Below are positions 1 to 7,686 of a stretch of DNA of 64,000 bases, piece by piece (the stretch's first letter is position 1; each line of letters opens with the position of its first letter). The position numbers were made by a program, and so were the translations under genes. The notes beneath the pieces are model-generated. The model worked only from the letters and a program-made list of their open reading frames with translations, ran no database searches and was not told where the DNA came from. Source of the DNA: Fen-178 sp963722575. Its GTDB lineage: Bacteria; Acidobacteriota; Terriglobia; Bryobacterales; Bryobacteraceae. The stretch is taken from positions 930,001 to 994,000 of the forward strand of contig CAVRNR010000006.1 of the NCBI GenBank assembly GCA_963722575.1, read 5' to 3'.

Positions 1-907
1 TCCACTTGCCGCCCGACGCCGCGATCAGGTCCACCAACTCTTCGTCCCGCAGCAGGTTGGCGCTGATCTGGCCCACCCAGGAGAGTTGCGCCCCAGCGGC
101 GATGATGTCGCGCAGCAAGGCCTTGGTGCGCTTCACATTGATGGCGAAATTGTCGTCGACGAAAAAAACGGCGATTTTGCCTTGCGTGCGCGCGGCGCGC
201 GCCTTCAGCCGCAGCATTTCGTCCACGATGCTCTGGTTCGACCGGAAGCGGACGGAGTCGCCGAAGAACCCGGTCACGGTGCAGAATTCGCAGCCATAGG
301 GGCAGCCGCGCCCGCTCTCGATGGGAATGATGTGGAAGGTCTCCCAGTCCCATTCGAAGTGGCGCATGACCGCCCGAAGAGCGTTGGGAATCCGGTTGAA
401 CTGGTCGAGATCGAGCGACTCCCACGGTATATTGGGATACTCCGCGAGAGTGGGCTTGCGCTCCTGCCCGGATGCATCCACGGGCGAATAGATCTCTTTC
501 AATGCGCCGCGCGACGCGTCTTCCACGATGCGCGGCCAGGTCTCATCGGCCTCGCCCAGAGCCACGGCATCGGCGTGACGCGGGCCGCCATCCCGGCCGA
601 GCGCTTCGCCGGGGACCTCAGTCACGTGAGGGCCGCCCATGACCACCGGCACGCCCACGGCGCGAATGGCGTCGGCCACGCGGTACGCCTTGGCGATCAT
701 GCGGGTCATCGCGCCGATCCCCACCAGCGCTATCTTGTTCTCGATCACATACTGGACCAGGCCGACATCGCTCATGGGATGCGTATTGCCGTCGACCAGC
801 AGCACCTCGTGCTTCGGCGGCGTGAGCGATTGCAGCAGAAACATCCACAGGTGCGGCATGAAATTCCGGGTCACACCGTTATCGGGGCAATACAGGAGTA
901 TTTTCAT
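1..907 (-). CDS. B12-binding radical SAM protein, C-terminus cut by window edge
   Basis: The reverse strand is open from an ATG at 907 to the first base of the window (302 codons, no stop). The N-terminal ~130 residues look like a cobalamin-binding (Rossmann) domain, with a VVMGGPHVTEVPGEA stretch near residue 90 that is usual before the SAM domain. The radical SAM motif GCPYGCEFC gives cysteines 202, 206 and 209 for the 4Fe-4S cluster, followed by a FFVDDNFAIN segment typical of this family. Proteins of this type catalyse methylations or other radical reactions on hopanoids, lipids or metabolites; the substrate cannot be told here. Two further in-frame ATGs lie at 919 and 922; none of the three has a clear ribosome binding site. 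Family assignment is firm, function open. Confidence 0.85.
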   Translation of the reverse strand, partial: MKILLYCPDNGVTRNFMPHLWMFLLQSLTPPKHEVLLVDGNTHPMSDVGLVQYVIENKIALVGIGAMTRMIAKAYRVADAIRAVGVPVVMGGPHVTEVPGEALGRDGGPRHADAVALGEADETWPRIVEDASRGALKEIYSPVDASGQERKPTLAEYPNIPWESLDLDQFNRIPNALRAVMRHFEWDWETFHIIPIESGRGCPYGCEFCTVTGFFGDSVRFRSNQSIVDEMLRLKARAARTQGKIAVFFVDDNFAINVKRTKALLRDIIAAGAQLSWVGQISANLLRDEELVDLIAASGGKW

Positions 908-1071
908 CGATTGCGTCATCATCACGTGTGAGCGCTGGCGCCCCGCGTGCTGTGGCGGCAGTTCACCGCAATGGTAGCACAATGGCCCCTGTCCAGGGGA
1001 AATGGATCCCTTTCCGATGTCAACTGCGCCCGTCCTGAATGAACGACTTGCGGAGCTGTGGCTCAGTCCGC

Positions 1072-1100
1072 TTGACAAATAGCTGGAATTAACCGATATT
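1072..1100 (+). promoter_or_regulatory. Candidate sigma70-type promoter
   Basis: A perfect -35 box TTGACA at 1072-1077 is followed after 17 bases by GATATT (1095-1100; 4 of 6 matches to the -10 consensus). It lies in the 294-bp gap between the divergent radical SAM gene and the small genes beginning at 1202 and would drive the latter. Seen by eye only. Confidence 0.4.
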
Positions 1101-1135
1101 AGTAAGTGACTGAGCACTCCCGCCCAATCTACAGT

Positions 1136-1157
1136 TGATCCGAACTAAGTCGGATCA
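1136..1157. promoter_or_regulatory. Perfect 8-bp inverted repeat in a 5' leader
   Basis: TGATCCGA (1136-1143) and TCGGATCA (1150-1157) are separated by six bases. The repeat sits between the candidate promoter at 1072-1100 and the first small gene at 1202, so it could be an operator or a leader hairpin. No regulator in the window can be tied to it. Confidence 0.3.
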
Positions 1158-1201
1158 CCTGGGTTTCTTCTCTTAGCCTGAGCTACCGTTGAGGATTCTT
1201 C

Positions 1202-1408
1202 ATGAGCGCGAGTGCCGTGTTGAAGTTACATCGTTCGGATCCTACTGTGGAATCATGGCCTGGTCGAATGCTCTCCTGGATCTACCCGGGCCGCGGATGG
1301 GGCGGCGCTCAGTGGATGGCCGAACAAGAATCGGGGATCAATCGCGCGAAGGCGACCAGCCCCACACCGGCTAAACCGGCGGGTTTCCGGGCGGGAGAAA
1401 CGAAATAG
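1202..1408 (+). CDS. Possible small hypothetical protein (68 aa)
   Basis: An ATG-started frame of 68 codons that ends on the first base of the GTG of the next gene (TAG and GTG share one G at 1408), which would allow translational coupling. It has tryptophans and basic residues but no recognisable domain, signal peptide or membrane segment. I do not recognise it. It is listed because it is downstream of a plausible promoter and abuts the GIY-YIG-like gene; it may equally be a chance frame. Confidence 0.3.
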   Translation: MSASAVLKLHRSDPTVESWPGRMLSWIYPGRGWGGAQWMAEQESGINRAKATSPTPAKPAGFRAGETK

Positions 1409-1719
1409 TGCCTTTTGCCAATCATGGAAACCGCTCTTTCACCATGGCGTCGGTTGACAAGAATGGGCCCGCGGCATCGGGCGTCTACGGCCTCTCGGAT
1501 GCGAGCCAATGGATCTACGTGGGGGAGACCGCTAACATCCATGCCGAGTTACTCCAGCACCTCCAACATCCGAACACGTTCCTGAAGGGGCACACTCCAT
1601 CCGGCTTTACATACGAGCTTAGCTCCCAGGAACACCGGGCTGAACGCAGGAATCAGCTCGTGTTCGAGCTCCAGCCGATCGGAAACCAACTGGTTGCCGG
1701 ACCCTCGAACTGGTCGTAA
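1408..1719 (+). CDS. GIY-YIG-like small protein
   Basis: About 100 residues. The segment SGVYGL...WIYVGETANI...LLQHL has the spacing of the GIY-YIG nuclease fold (GVY and YVG stand for GIY and YIG), and the later AERRNQLVFELQPIGN matches the conserved glutamate/Pro-x-x-Asn end of such domains. The arginine usually found four residues after the N-I pair appears to be glutamate (NIHAE), so catalytic activity is doubtful. Translation may begin at GTG 1408 or at ATG 1444, which is only about 12 residues before the fold. Standalone GIY-YIG proteins are often DNA-associated; no target can be inferred. Confidence 0.55.
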   Translation: MPFANHGNRSFTMASVDKNGPAASGVYGLSDASQWIYVGETANIHAELLQHLQHPNTFLKGHTPSGFTYELSSQEHRAERRNQLVFELQPIGNQLVAGPSNWS

Positions 1720-1803
1720 GCGGAGAATCGAACATTCAGTAGTGGATCGTCACCGCGGTCTGGAATCGCGCGTGCTACTATCGTTACTCCGAGGGAGGAG
1801 GGA

Positions 1804-3831
1804 ATGAAGGAGCCGGCTGCGCCAGTCCCAGGAGCCGTGGCTTCGAACAGGATGAATCGTCTGGCGGCGCCCGCGGCGATCGCCGCGTTCGTGATCGTTT
1901 TCTACTGGGTGCCGATGACGTCGCCGTCGGCGAGCATCCAGGGGGACGCCGCCGACGTGACCTACCCGGTGCAGAGGTATTTGTCCGATCGGTTTTCACC
2001 CCGCCAATTCCCGTTCTGGACTCCCTACGTGCTCTCCGGCTACCCGCTTCTGGCCAATCCGGAGGTGGGCGCGTGGTACCCACCCAACTGGCCTTTCCTG
2101 CTGGCCGGCATCACTCCGCGCTCCATCCAACTGGAGTTGGCTCTGAACGCGTTGCTGGCCTGCCTGGGCGCTTATCTGCTGATCTCGAGCCACGTCGAGA
2201 ACCGCATGGCGGCGATGCTGGGCGCGTTCGCCTACGGGCTTTCCGGCTTCTTCGCGAGCCACGCCTCGCAGGTGAGCCTGTTTGCGGCGGCGGCCATGTT
2301 CCCATGGCTGCTGCTGGCCTACCGGCGGGCGATCGATATCGCCCCCGTTCGCTATACGGCTTTTGGCGGCTTGGTGGGGGCCGCCCTGATCCTGGCCGGG
2401 TCCGGACAGGCCGCGGTGTATGGCTTCCTGGGACTGGGCCTGTACGCCTTCGGCGACTGGTGGCGCGAAGGGGGGGGCTGGCTGCGCAACGTGGCGATTA
2501 TCGGCTTCATGCTGGCGGGTGCGCTGGCCTGCGCGGCCATTCAATCGCTCCCCGCCCGGGAACTGGCCGGCGAATCCAGCCGCGCGGCGGACTCTTCCAC
2601 CATCGTGGGCGGATTCCTGCATCCGGGCTCTCTGATGACGCTGGTCTCCCCGGATTGGCTGGGCGCCATCTCGGGCGGTATCCAAGGACCAGCGGGTGCC
2701 GCGCAGTTTTACTTCTACGCCGGCCTGTTGGTTCTGCCGCTGGCACTGATTGGCGCGGTCAAGAGCGGAGTGCGGCTGGCGGGGCTGTTCCTCATCGTGC
2801 CGCCTGTGTGGTACATGCTCGGACCCGCCGGCGGTCTGTACTACCTGGGAACGCTGGCGCCCGGCCTGCGCAGATTGCATGCGCCAGTCGAGGGCTGGTT
2901 CCTGGCCGCACTAGGGCTGGCGTTGCTGGCGGCGGCGGGTGGCGAGTGGATCTTTGCGCGCTGGCGCCTTCCTTACCTGCCAGTCCTGGTGGCCGGCCTT
3001 CTGTTCGTGGATGTCTGGTATTGGAACTCGCTCAGAAACCCGCTGGCCTATGCCCACGCCAGCTTCGATGAACTCTACGGGTCGAGCGAAGAGGCCGGTC
3101 GCAGTGAGGCCCTTAAGCAGCCCCAGCTCACGCGCTTCCACGCCCCGGCCGACCGCGCTTCGATGGGTCCAAAGCTCCATCCGCTGGACTTGAAACTCGA
3201 GGCCACTTACGGCGCGTCGCTTCTCGATCCCGGCCCGTATCGGGACTACCTCGACGCCATGAAGCGCAATCTCAAGCTACGCGATGGTCTGAATGTCGGC
3301 CGTTTTCTCAACGTCGCCACCGGCCGCTTCGACGACAATGCCTCGGTCCTGGCGCGCGCCTACTTTCCGAAAGCGGTGGTCGACGTGAGGAGCCTGGCAG
3401 AGTCCCGCCAGGCATTGGAGACGCTCGACCCCGCCGTCAAGTCCATCGTGCTGTGGCCGCACGCGCCCATCCGGCAGGACCCGGATGCCGCGGCTCAGGT
3501 GGTTTCCTATGGTGAGCAGTGGTACCGCGTCCACTATCATGCGGTTTCGCCGAACCTCCTGAAACTCAGCGTCGCCTGGTACCCGGGGTGGCACGCCGAC
3601 CTGGATGGCCAGCCGCTGCCGATCGTACGCGTGGATCACGCGTTGATGGGTGTGATTGTGCCCGCGGGAGATAATGAGGTCGCTTTCCACTTCCATTCGA
3701 ACCGCTTTGGCACGGGCCTGGCGATCTCGCTGGCTTGCGGGCTAGTCTTAGTGGTGTGCGTTCGAGTGGGGCGCCCTTCCCACTATAGGAAGCGCAAGAA
3801 ACACAGGCACAGCCGGCGCGTGACGGGGTAA
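1804..3831 (+). CDS. YfhO family multi-spanning membrane protein, copy 1
   Basis: 675 residues with about a dozen hydrophobic segments and a C-terminal soluble part of ~200 residues. The N-terminal region contains motifs of the YfhO family (a GT-C-like fold): an acidic loop with GDAADVTYPVQ, then WTPYVLSGYPLLANPEVGAW. YfhO proteins are implicated in glycosylation of cell-wall polymers such as lipoteichoic acid, or of lipids in other phyla; here the acceptor is unknown. The next gene is a paralogue similar along its whole length. Start is ATG 1804 with GAGGGAGGAGGGA directly upstream, a strong ribosome binding site. The C-terminal ~20 residues are rich in arginine, lysine and histidine. Confidence 0.85.
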   Translation: MKEPAAPVPGAVASNRMNRLAAPAAIAAFVIVFYWVPMTSPSASIQGDAADVTYPVQRYLSDRFSPRQFPFWTPYVLSGYPLLANPEVGAWYPPNWPFLLAGITPRSIQLELALNALLACLGAYLLISSHVENRMAAMLGAFAYGLSGFFASHASQVSLFAAAAMFPWLLLAYRRAIDIAPVRYTAFGGLVGAALILAGSGQAAVYGFLGLGLYAFGDWWREGGGWLRNVAIIGFMLAGALACAAIQSLPARELAGESSRAADSSTIVGGFLHPGSLMTLVSPDWLGAISGGIQGPAGAAQFYFYAGLLVLPLALIGAVKSGVRLAGLFLIVPPVWYMLGPAGGLYYLGTLAPGLRRLHAPVEGWFLAALGLALLAAAGGEWIFARWRLPYLPVLVAGLLFVDVWYWNSLRNPLAYAHASFDELYGSSEEAGRSEALKQPQLTRFHAPADRASMGPKLHPLDLKLEATYGASLLDPGPYRDYLDAMKRNLKLRDGLNVGRFLNVATGRFDDNASVLARAYFPKAVVDVRSLAESRQALETLDPAVKSIVLWPHAPIRQDPDAAAQVVSYGEQWYRVHYHAVSPNLLKLSVAWYPGWHADLDGQPLPIVRVDHALMGVIVPAGDNEVAFHFHSNRFGTGLAISLACGLVLVVCVRVGRPSHYRKRKKHRHSRRVTG

Positions 3832-3881
3832 TTTGCAGCGGATTCAGGGCAAGCTGGCCGGAAGGCCGGCCGGGGGTAGGA

Positions 3882-5873
3882 GTGAAGAAGCGGAAGAAAA
3901 ACGGAGAGGCGCCCGCGCCGCCGGCCGCGCCCTCTCGCGATATCCCAGGTTGGGTGGCGCCGGCGCTGATCGCCTTGTGCGCGATACTTTTCTATTGGGC
4001 GCCGATGACCTCGCCCTCGGCCAGCATACAGTGGGATGCCGCCGACATGCACTATCCTCTCCAGAAGTATTTCTCCGATCGCCTCCTGTCGGGCAAGTTG
4101 CCATTCTGGACCCCCTATCTGTTTTCGGGCTATCCGCTTCTGGCCGATCCCGAAGTGGGCGCGTGGTATCCGCCCCATTGGCCTTTCTTTCTGACGGGCA
4201 TCGTCCCCCGCTCCATCCAGTTCGAGCTGGCCTTGAACGCATTGCTGGCTTGCCTGGGCGCCTATTTCTTGATCTTGAGGCACGTGGCAAGCCGCGTCGC
4301 CGCGGTACTGGGCGCGCTGGCCTACGGGCTTTCGGGCTTCTTCGCGGGCCACAGCTCGCACGTGGGACTGTTTTCGGCCGCCGCCGGGTTCCCGTGGCTG
4401 CTGCTGGCCTACCGGCGCGCGGCCGATTCCGCGGCCCTCCGCTACACCGCGCTGGGCGGCCTGGCAGGCGGCGCCATGATTCTGGCCGGCTATACCCAGG
4501 CGGCGGTCTATGGCTTCCTGGGACTGGGCTTGTACTCTCTCGCCGATCTTTGGGGACGCGGGCGCCGCTGGCTGCGCACCACCGCCATCGTCGGCGGAAT
4601 GCTGACCGGCGCGCTGGCTTGTGCGGCCATTCAGATTCTGCCCGGCCTGGAACTCGTCGGCCACTCCATCCGCGCCGCATCCAACTATTCCACCAGCACC
4701 GAAGGAATCCTGCACGCGCGAGCGCTGATGACGCTGGTGGCGCCGGACTGGCTGGGCGTCATCTCGGACAACTACAGCGGGCCGTTCGACCGAACCCAGT
4801 ATTACTTCTACGCCGGCCTGCTCCTTCTGCCCTTGGCCGCGCTCGGGGCAGTGAAGACCAGGGCGCGATTGCCCGCCCTGCTGCTCATCGTTCCGCCCGC
4901 GTGGTTCATGCTCGGACCCGCCGGCGGTTTTTACCGGCTGGTAACGCTGGCGCCCGGCCTGGGCAAGTTCCGGGCGCCCATCCAGGGCTGGTTCCTGGTG
5001 GCGTTCGGACTGGCGCTGCTGGCGGCGGCAGGCGGCAATTGGCTGTTCGCGCGCTGGCGCATTCCGTACCTGGGAATCATGGTGGCCGCTATTTTCTTCG
5101 CCGATCTCTGGTACTCCAACTCGTTCAAGAACCCACTGGCCTATGCCCGCGCCAGCTTCGAGGAGCTTTACGGCGCGCATGAAGAGATGGGACGCCGACA
5201 GGTGGCTGCCAGCCAGCCTCCACTCACGCGTTTCGAAGGACCGCGCCACCTGTTCGCGCTAGGTCCGCAGGATCACCCGCTCGACCTGAAGCTCGAAGCC
5301 ACCTATGGGTACTTCGCTCTCGAGCCGGCGCTCTACGACGAATACACCGACGCCATCGAGCGGAATGCCAAGCTGCGCGACGGTCTCAACGTCAGCCGCT
5401 TTCTGAACATGACCACCGGCAGCCCGGACTCCAACCCGCCGGTACTGCCGCGCGCCTACTTCCCCAAGGCGGTGGCGGACGTGAGCAGCCTGGCCGAGTC
5501 CCGCCAGGCATTGGAAACGCTCGATCCGAGGGCCCAGTCCGTGGTGCTTCTGCCGCACAGCCCCGTCCGGCAGGACCCGGCCGCCACGGCATCCGTCGTC
5601 GCCTACGACGAGCAGTCGTACCGCATCCGCTATCACGCCGCTTCGCCGAGTCTGCTGAAACTGAGCGTCGCCTGGTATCCGGGCTGGCGGGCTACTCTGA
5701 ACGGCGGCGAACTGCCGGTAGTTCGCGTGGATCACGCCCTGATGGGGGTGGTGGTCCCCGCCGGAGATGGCGAAGTGGAGTTCCGCTTCCACTCGAATTA
5801 TTTCGGCGCGGGCCTCGCGATCACGCTGGTGGCGGCGCTGGGGTTGTGCTTTCTGGCGTGGCGCAACCCGTGA
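3882..5873 (+). CDS. YfhO family multi-spanning membrane protein, copy 2
   Basis: 663 residues, visibly colinear with the preceding gene (same acidic loop, YPLLADPEVGAWYPPHWP and the same C-terminal domain ending in ALMGVVVPAGDGEVEFRFHS), so the two arose by tandem duplication. The GTG start at 3882 has GGTAGGAG just upstream. The first ~15 residues are basic (KKRKKN). Its last 53 bases overlap the convergent glycosyltransferase gene. Predicted role: GT-C-like membrane glycosyltransferase or related envelope function. Two copies may differ in donor or acceptor; nothing in the sequence settles this. Confidence 0.85.
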   Translation: MKKRKKNGEAPAPPAAPSRDIPGWVAPALIALCAILFYWAPMTSPSASIQWDAADMHYPLQKYFSDRLLSGKLPFWTPYLFSGYPLLADPEVGAWYPPHWPFFLTGIVPRSIQFELALNALLACLGAYFLILRHVASRVAAVLGALAYGLSGFFAGHSSHVGLFSAAAGFPWLLLAYRRAADSAALRYTALGGLAGGAMILAGYTQAAVYGFLGLGLYSLADLWGRGRRWLRTTAIVGGMLTGALACAAIQILPGLELVGHSIRAASNYSTSTEGILHARALMTLVAPDWLGVISDNYSGPFDRTQYYFYAGLLLLPLAALGAVKTRARLPALLLIVPPAWFMLGPAGGFYRLVTLAPGLGKFRAPIQGWFLVAFGLALLAAAGGNWLFARWRIPYLGIMVAAIFFADLWYSNSFKNPLAYARASFEELYGAHEEMGRRQVAASQPPLTRFEGPRHLFALGPQDHPLDLKLEATYGYFALEPALYDEYTDAIERNAKLRDGLNVSRFLNMTTGSPDSNPPVLPRAYFPKAVADVSSLAESRQALETLDPRAQSVVLLPHSPVRQDPAATASVVAYDEQSYRIRYHAASPSLLKLSVAWYPGWRATLNGGELPVVRVDHALMGVVVPAGDGEVEFRFHSNYFGAGLAITLVAALGLCFLAWRNP

Positions 5874-6990
5874 GAATGCTCTCCAGAATGTCGGGGATCT
5901 CAAACACCGCGCGGTTGTGAAGCCGCTGGGTGGCGGCGCGGAACCGCGCATAGGCGGCGGGCTCGAGCAACTCGTCTACCACCCGCGCAATCCGCCGGAA
6001 GTTCGGCAATACGACGCCGACGCCCTGCTCGCGAACCCACTCGGCGTTGTAGCGTTCCTGCGGGAGCGTCCAGGCATTGCGCGCCACAATCACCGGCAGC
6101 CGCATGGCCACCGCCTCGCTGATGCTGCCCGGCCCCGGTTTGCCGATGAAGTAATCCGCAAGCTGCATGTAGCGCGGCACTTCCTGGGTGAAGCCTTCAA
6201 TGAAGACCGGCGCATGGCGCGGAAGCTCCCCCAGCCGCGACGCCAGCTTCTGGTTGTGACCGCAGATCAGCACCAATTGCCGGTCCGGTAAGCTCCGGGC
6301 GATTTCGAGCATGGCCGCCGCTCCCTCGCCGCCGAACAGAACCAGCCCCACCGGCAGCTCCGGATCGAATCCCAAACTGGCGCGCGCCTCCGCGCGCTCC
6401 GCCGGCCGGAGCGGCTCCAACTCGTAGAACTGTGGGTTCAGGATCATGCCCGAAACGCGGTGCACCTTGGTTTCCGGGTGGCCCAGGGCCAGCGCCTGTT
6501 CCACGGCCTGGTCCGACCCGCAGATGAAATGCTGATCCTGGCGCTCCATCCAGAAGTGCGGAGGGTAATCCGCGATATCGGTGAGGATGGTCACCAGCGG
6601 CGCACCGGGCAAAGCGCGCCTCAGGCTTTCGCCCAGCGCGCGGTTGAAATTGGGAACCAGCGACACCACCATGTCCGGCTGGCTTTCCCGCCAGAACCGT
6701 TCGAGCATTCGCACCTGCTGCCCGTGAAACATCCGGATCACCAGGTGCATGCCGGCCGTAAGCTGCCCGGCCCCGAGCGTCCAGCCCTTCTTCAGCATGA
6801 GGTTGTAAACGTCTTCGAGCCGCAAGCCAGTGATTTTGCGGAAAACGTCGAGCGAATCGAGCAGCTCCTGCAAATTCACCATGCGGATCTCGAAGGGACG
6901 CTGCTGCCGCTCCGTCACCTGGCGCAGGGCGTTGGCCGCCGCGCGATGTCCGCCGCCGGCATCGAAAAAGATGAAGTCGAGTTTCTTCAT
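5821..6990 (-). CDS. GT28-type glycosyltransferase (MGDG synthase/MurG-like)
   Basis: 389 residues from the ATG at 6990 (MKKLDFIFFDAGGGHR); an upstream start at 7014 adds eight residues. The N-terminal DAGGGHRAAANAL is the glycine-rich acceptor-side loop of monogalactosyldiacylglycerol-synthase/MurG-like enzymes. The C-terminal half has GKPGPGSISEA, the nucleotide-sugar-binding motif of GT28 enzymes. The family transfers a sugar from a UDP-sugar to a lipid such as diacylglycerol. The gene converges on the second YfhO gene, overlapping by 53 bp, and is divergent from a PAP2 phosphatase. A lipid glycosylation role fits the neighbours, but the acceptor is not determined. Confidence 0.8.
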   Translation of the reverse strand: MKKLDFIFFDAGGGHRAAANALRQVTERQQRPFEIRMVNLQELLDSLDVFRKITGLRLEDVYNLMLKKGWTLGAGQLTAGMHLVIRMFHGQQVRMLERFWRESQPDMVVSLVPNFNRALGESLRRALPGAPLVTILTDIADYPPHFWMERQDQHFICGSDQAVEQALALGHPETKVHRVSGMILNPQFYELEPLRPAERAEARASLGFDPELPVGLVLFGGEGAAAMLEIARSLPDRQLVLICGHNQKLASRLGELPRHAPVFIEGFTQEVPRYMQLADYFIGKPGPGSISEAVAMRLPVIVARNAWTLPQERYNAEWVREQGVGVVLPNFRRIARVVDELLEPAAYARFRAATQRLHNRAVFEIPDILESILTGCATPESTTPAPPPA

Positions 6991-7104
6991 CAGTCCGATT
7001 GTGCCACGCGGCACAAGTCTCGTGGCAAAAAACAGATCGATTCACACATGTTTTTCACGGATGTCACCGAACTGTAGCCGTCCCCAGGCTACAAGTTGAA
7101 GTGT

Positions 7105-7647
7105 ATGACGCTGGCCGCCACCCTGACCTTTATTTCCGACCGCGACCATACCCTGATGCGACACGTCAACCGGTGGCGCGCGCCGCGCTGGATTCGCGTC
7201 TGGATGCTGTGCGCCACGCGCGGCGGCGATGGATGGCTGTGGTACGCGATGGGCCTGGCGATCCTGCTGTTGGGCGGCGGCCAGCGATTCCCCGCGATTG
7301 GCGCCGCGACACTGGCGGCGGGAGCGGGAATCGCGGCCTTCCTCCACTTGAAAAAGGCAACCGGCCGCCAGCGCCCCTGCGCGCTGGAGCCACACTGCTG
7401 GGCCACCCTGCTGCCGCCCGACCAATTCTCGTTTCCATCGGGCCACACCATCTCGGCCTTCGCGGTGGCTGTCTCGCTCAGCATTTTCTATCCGGAGCTG
7501 CGCGCCGGCCTGTTCTTCTGCGCTCTCAGCGTGGCGGCGTCGCGCATTCTGCTGGGTATGCACTTTTTGAGCGACGTGCTGGCGGGCGCGGCTATCGGCA
7601 CGGTGCTGGCGTGTGGATCCACCTGGCTGATGCGATGGTTGGGATAG
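7105..7647 (+). CDS. PAP2 family lipid phosphatase
   Basis: 180 residues from ATG 7105 (a TTG at 7096 is possible). All three phosphatidic-acid-phosphatase motifs are visible: KKATGRQRP, PSGH, and SRILLGMHFLSDVLAG with the catalytic histidine and aspartate. Several hydrophobic helices place it in the inner membrane. Such enzymes dephosphorylate phosphatidic acid, phosphatidylglycerol phosphate or undecaprenyl pyrophosphate. Its position beside a glycolipid-type glycosyltransferase and two YfhO proteins suggests lipid-carrier recycling or diacylglycerol supply, which is inference. Confidence 0.85.
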   Translation: MTLAATLTFISDRDHTLMRHVNRWRAPRWIRVWMLCATRGGDGWLWYAMGLAILLLGGGQRFPAIGAATLAAGAGIAAFLHLKKATGRQRPCALEPHCWATLLPPDQFSFPSGHTISAFAVAVSLSIFYPELRAGLFFCALSVAASRILLGMHFLSDVLAGAAIGTVLACGSTWLMRWLG

Positions 7648-7686
7648 AGCTCCGCAGGAGCGAAAGATTGTAGCCCACGGCGTTAG

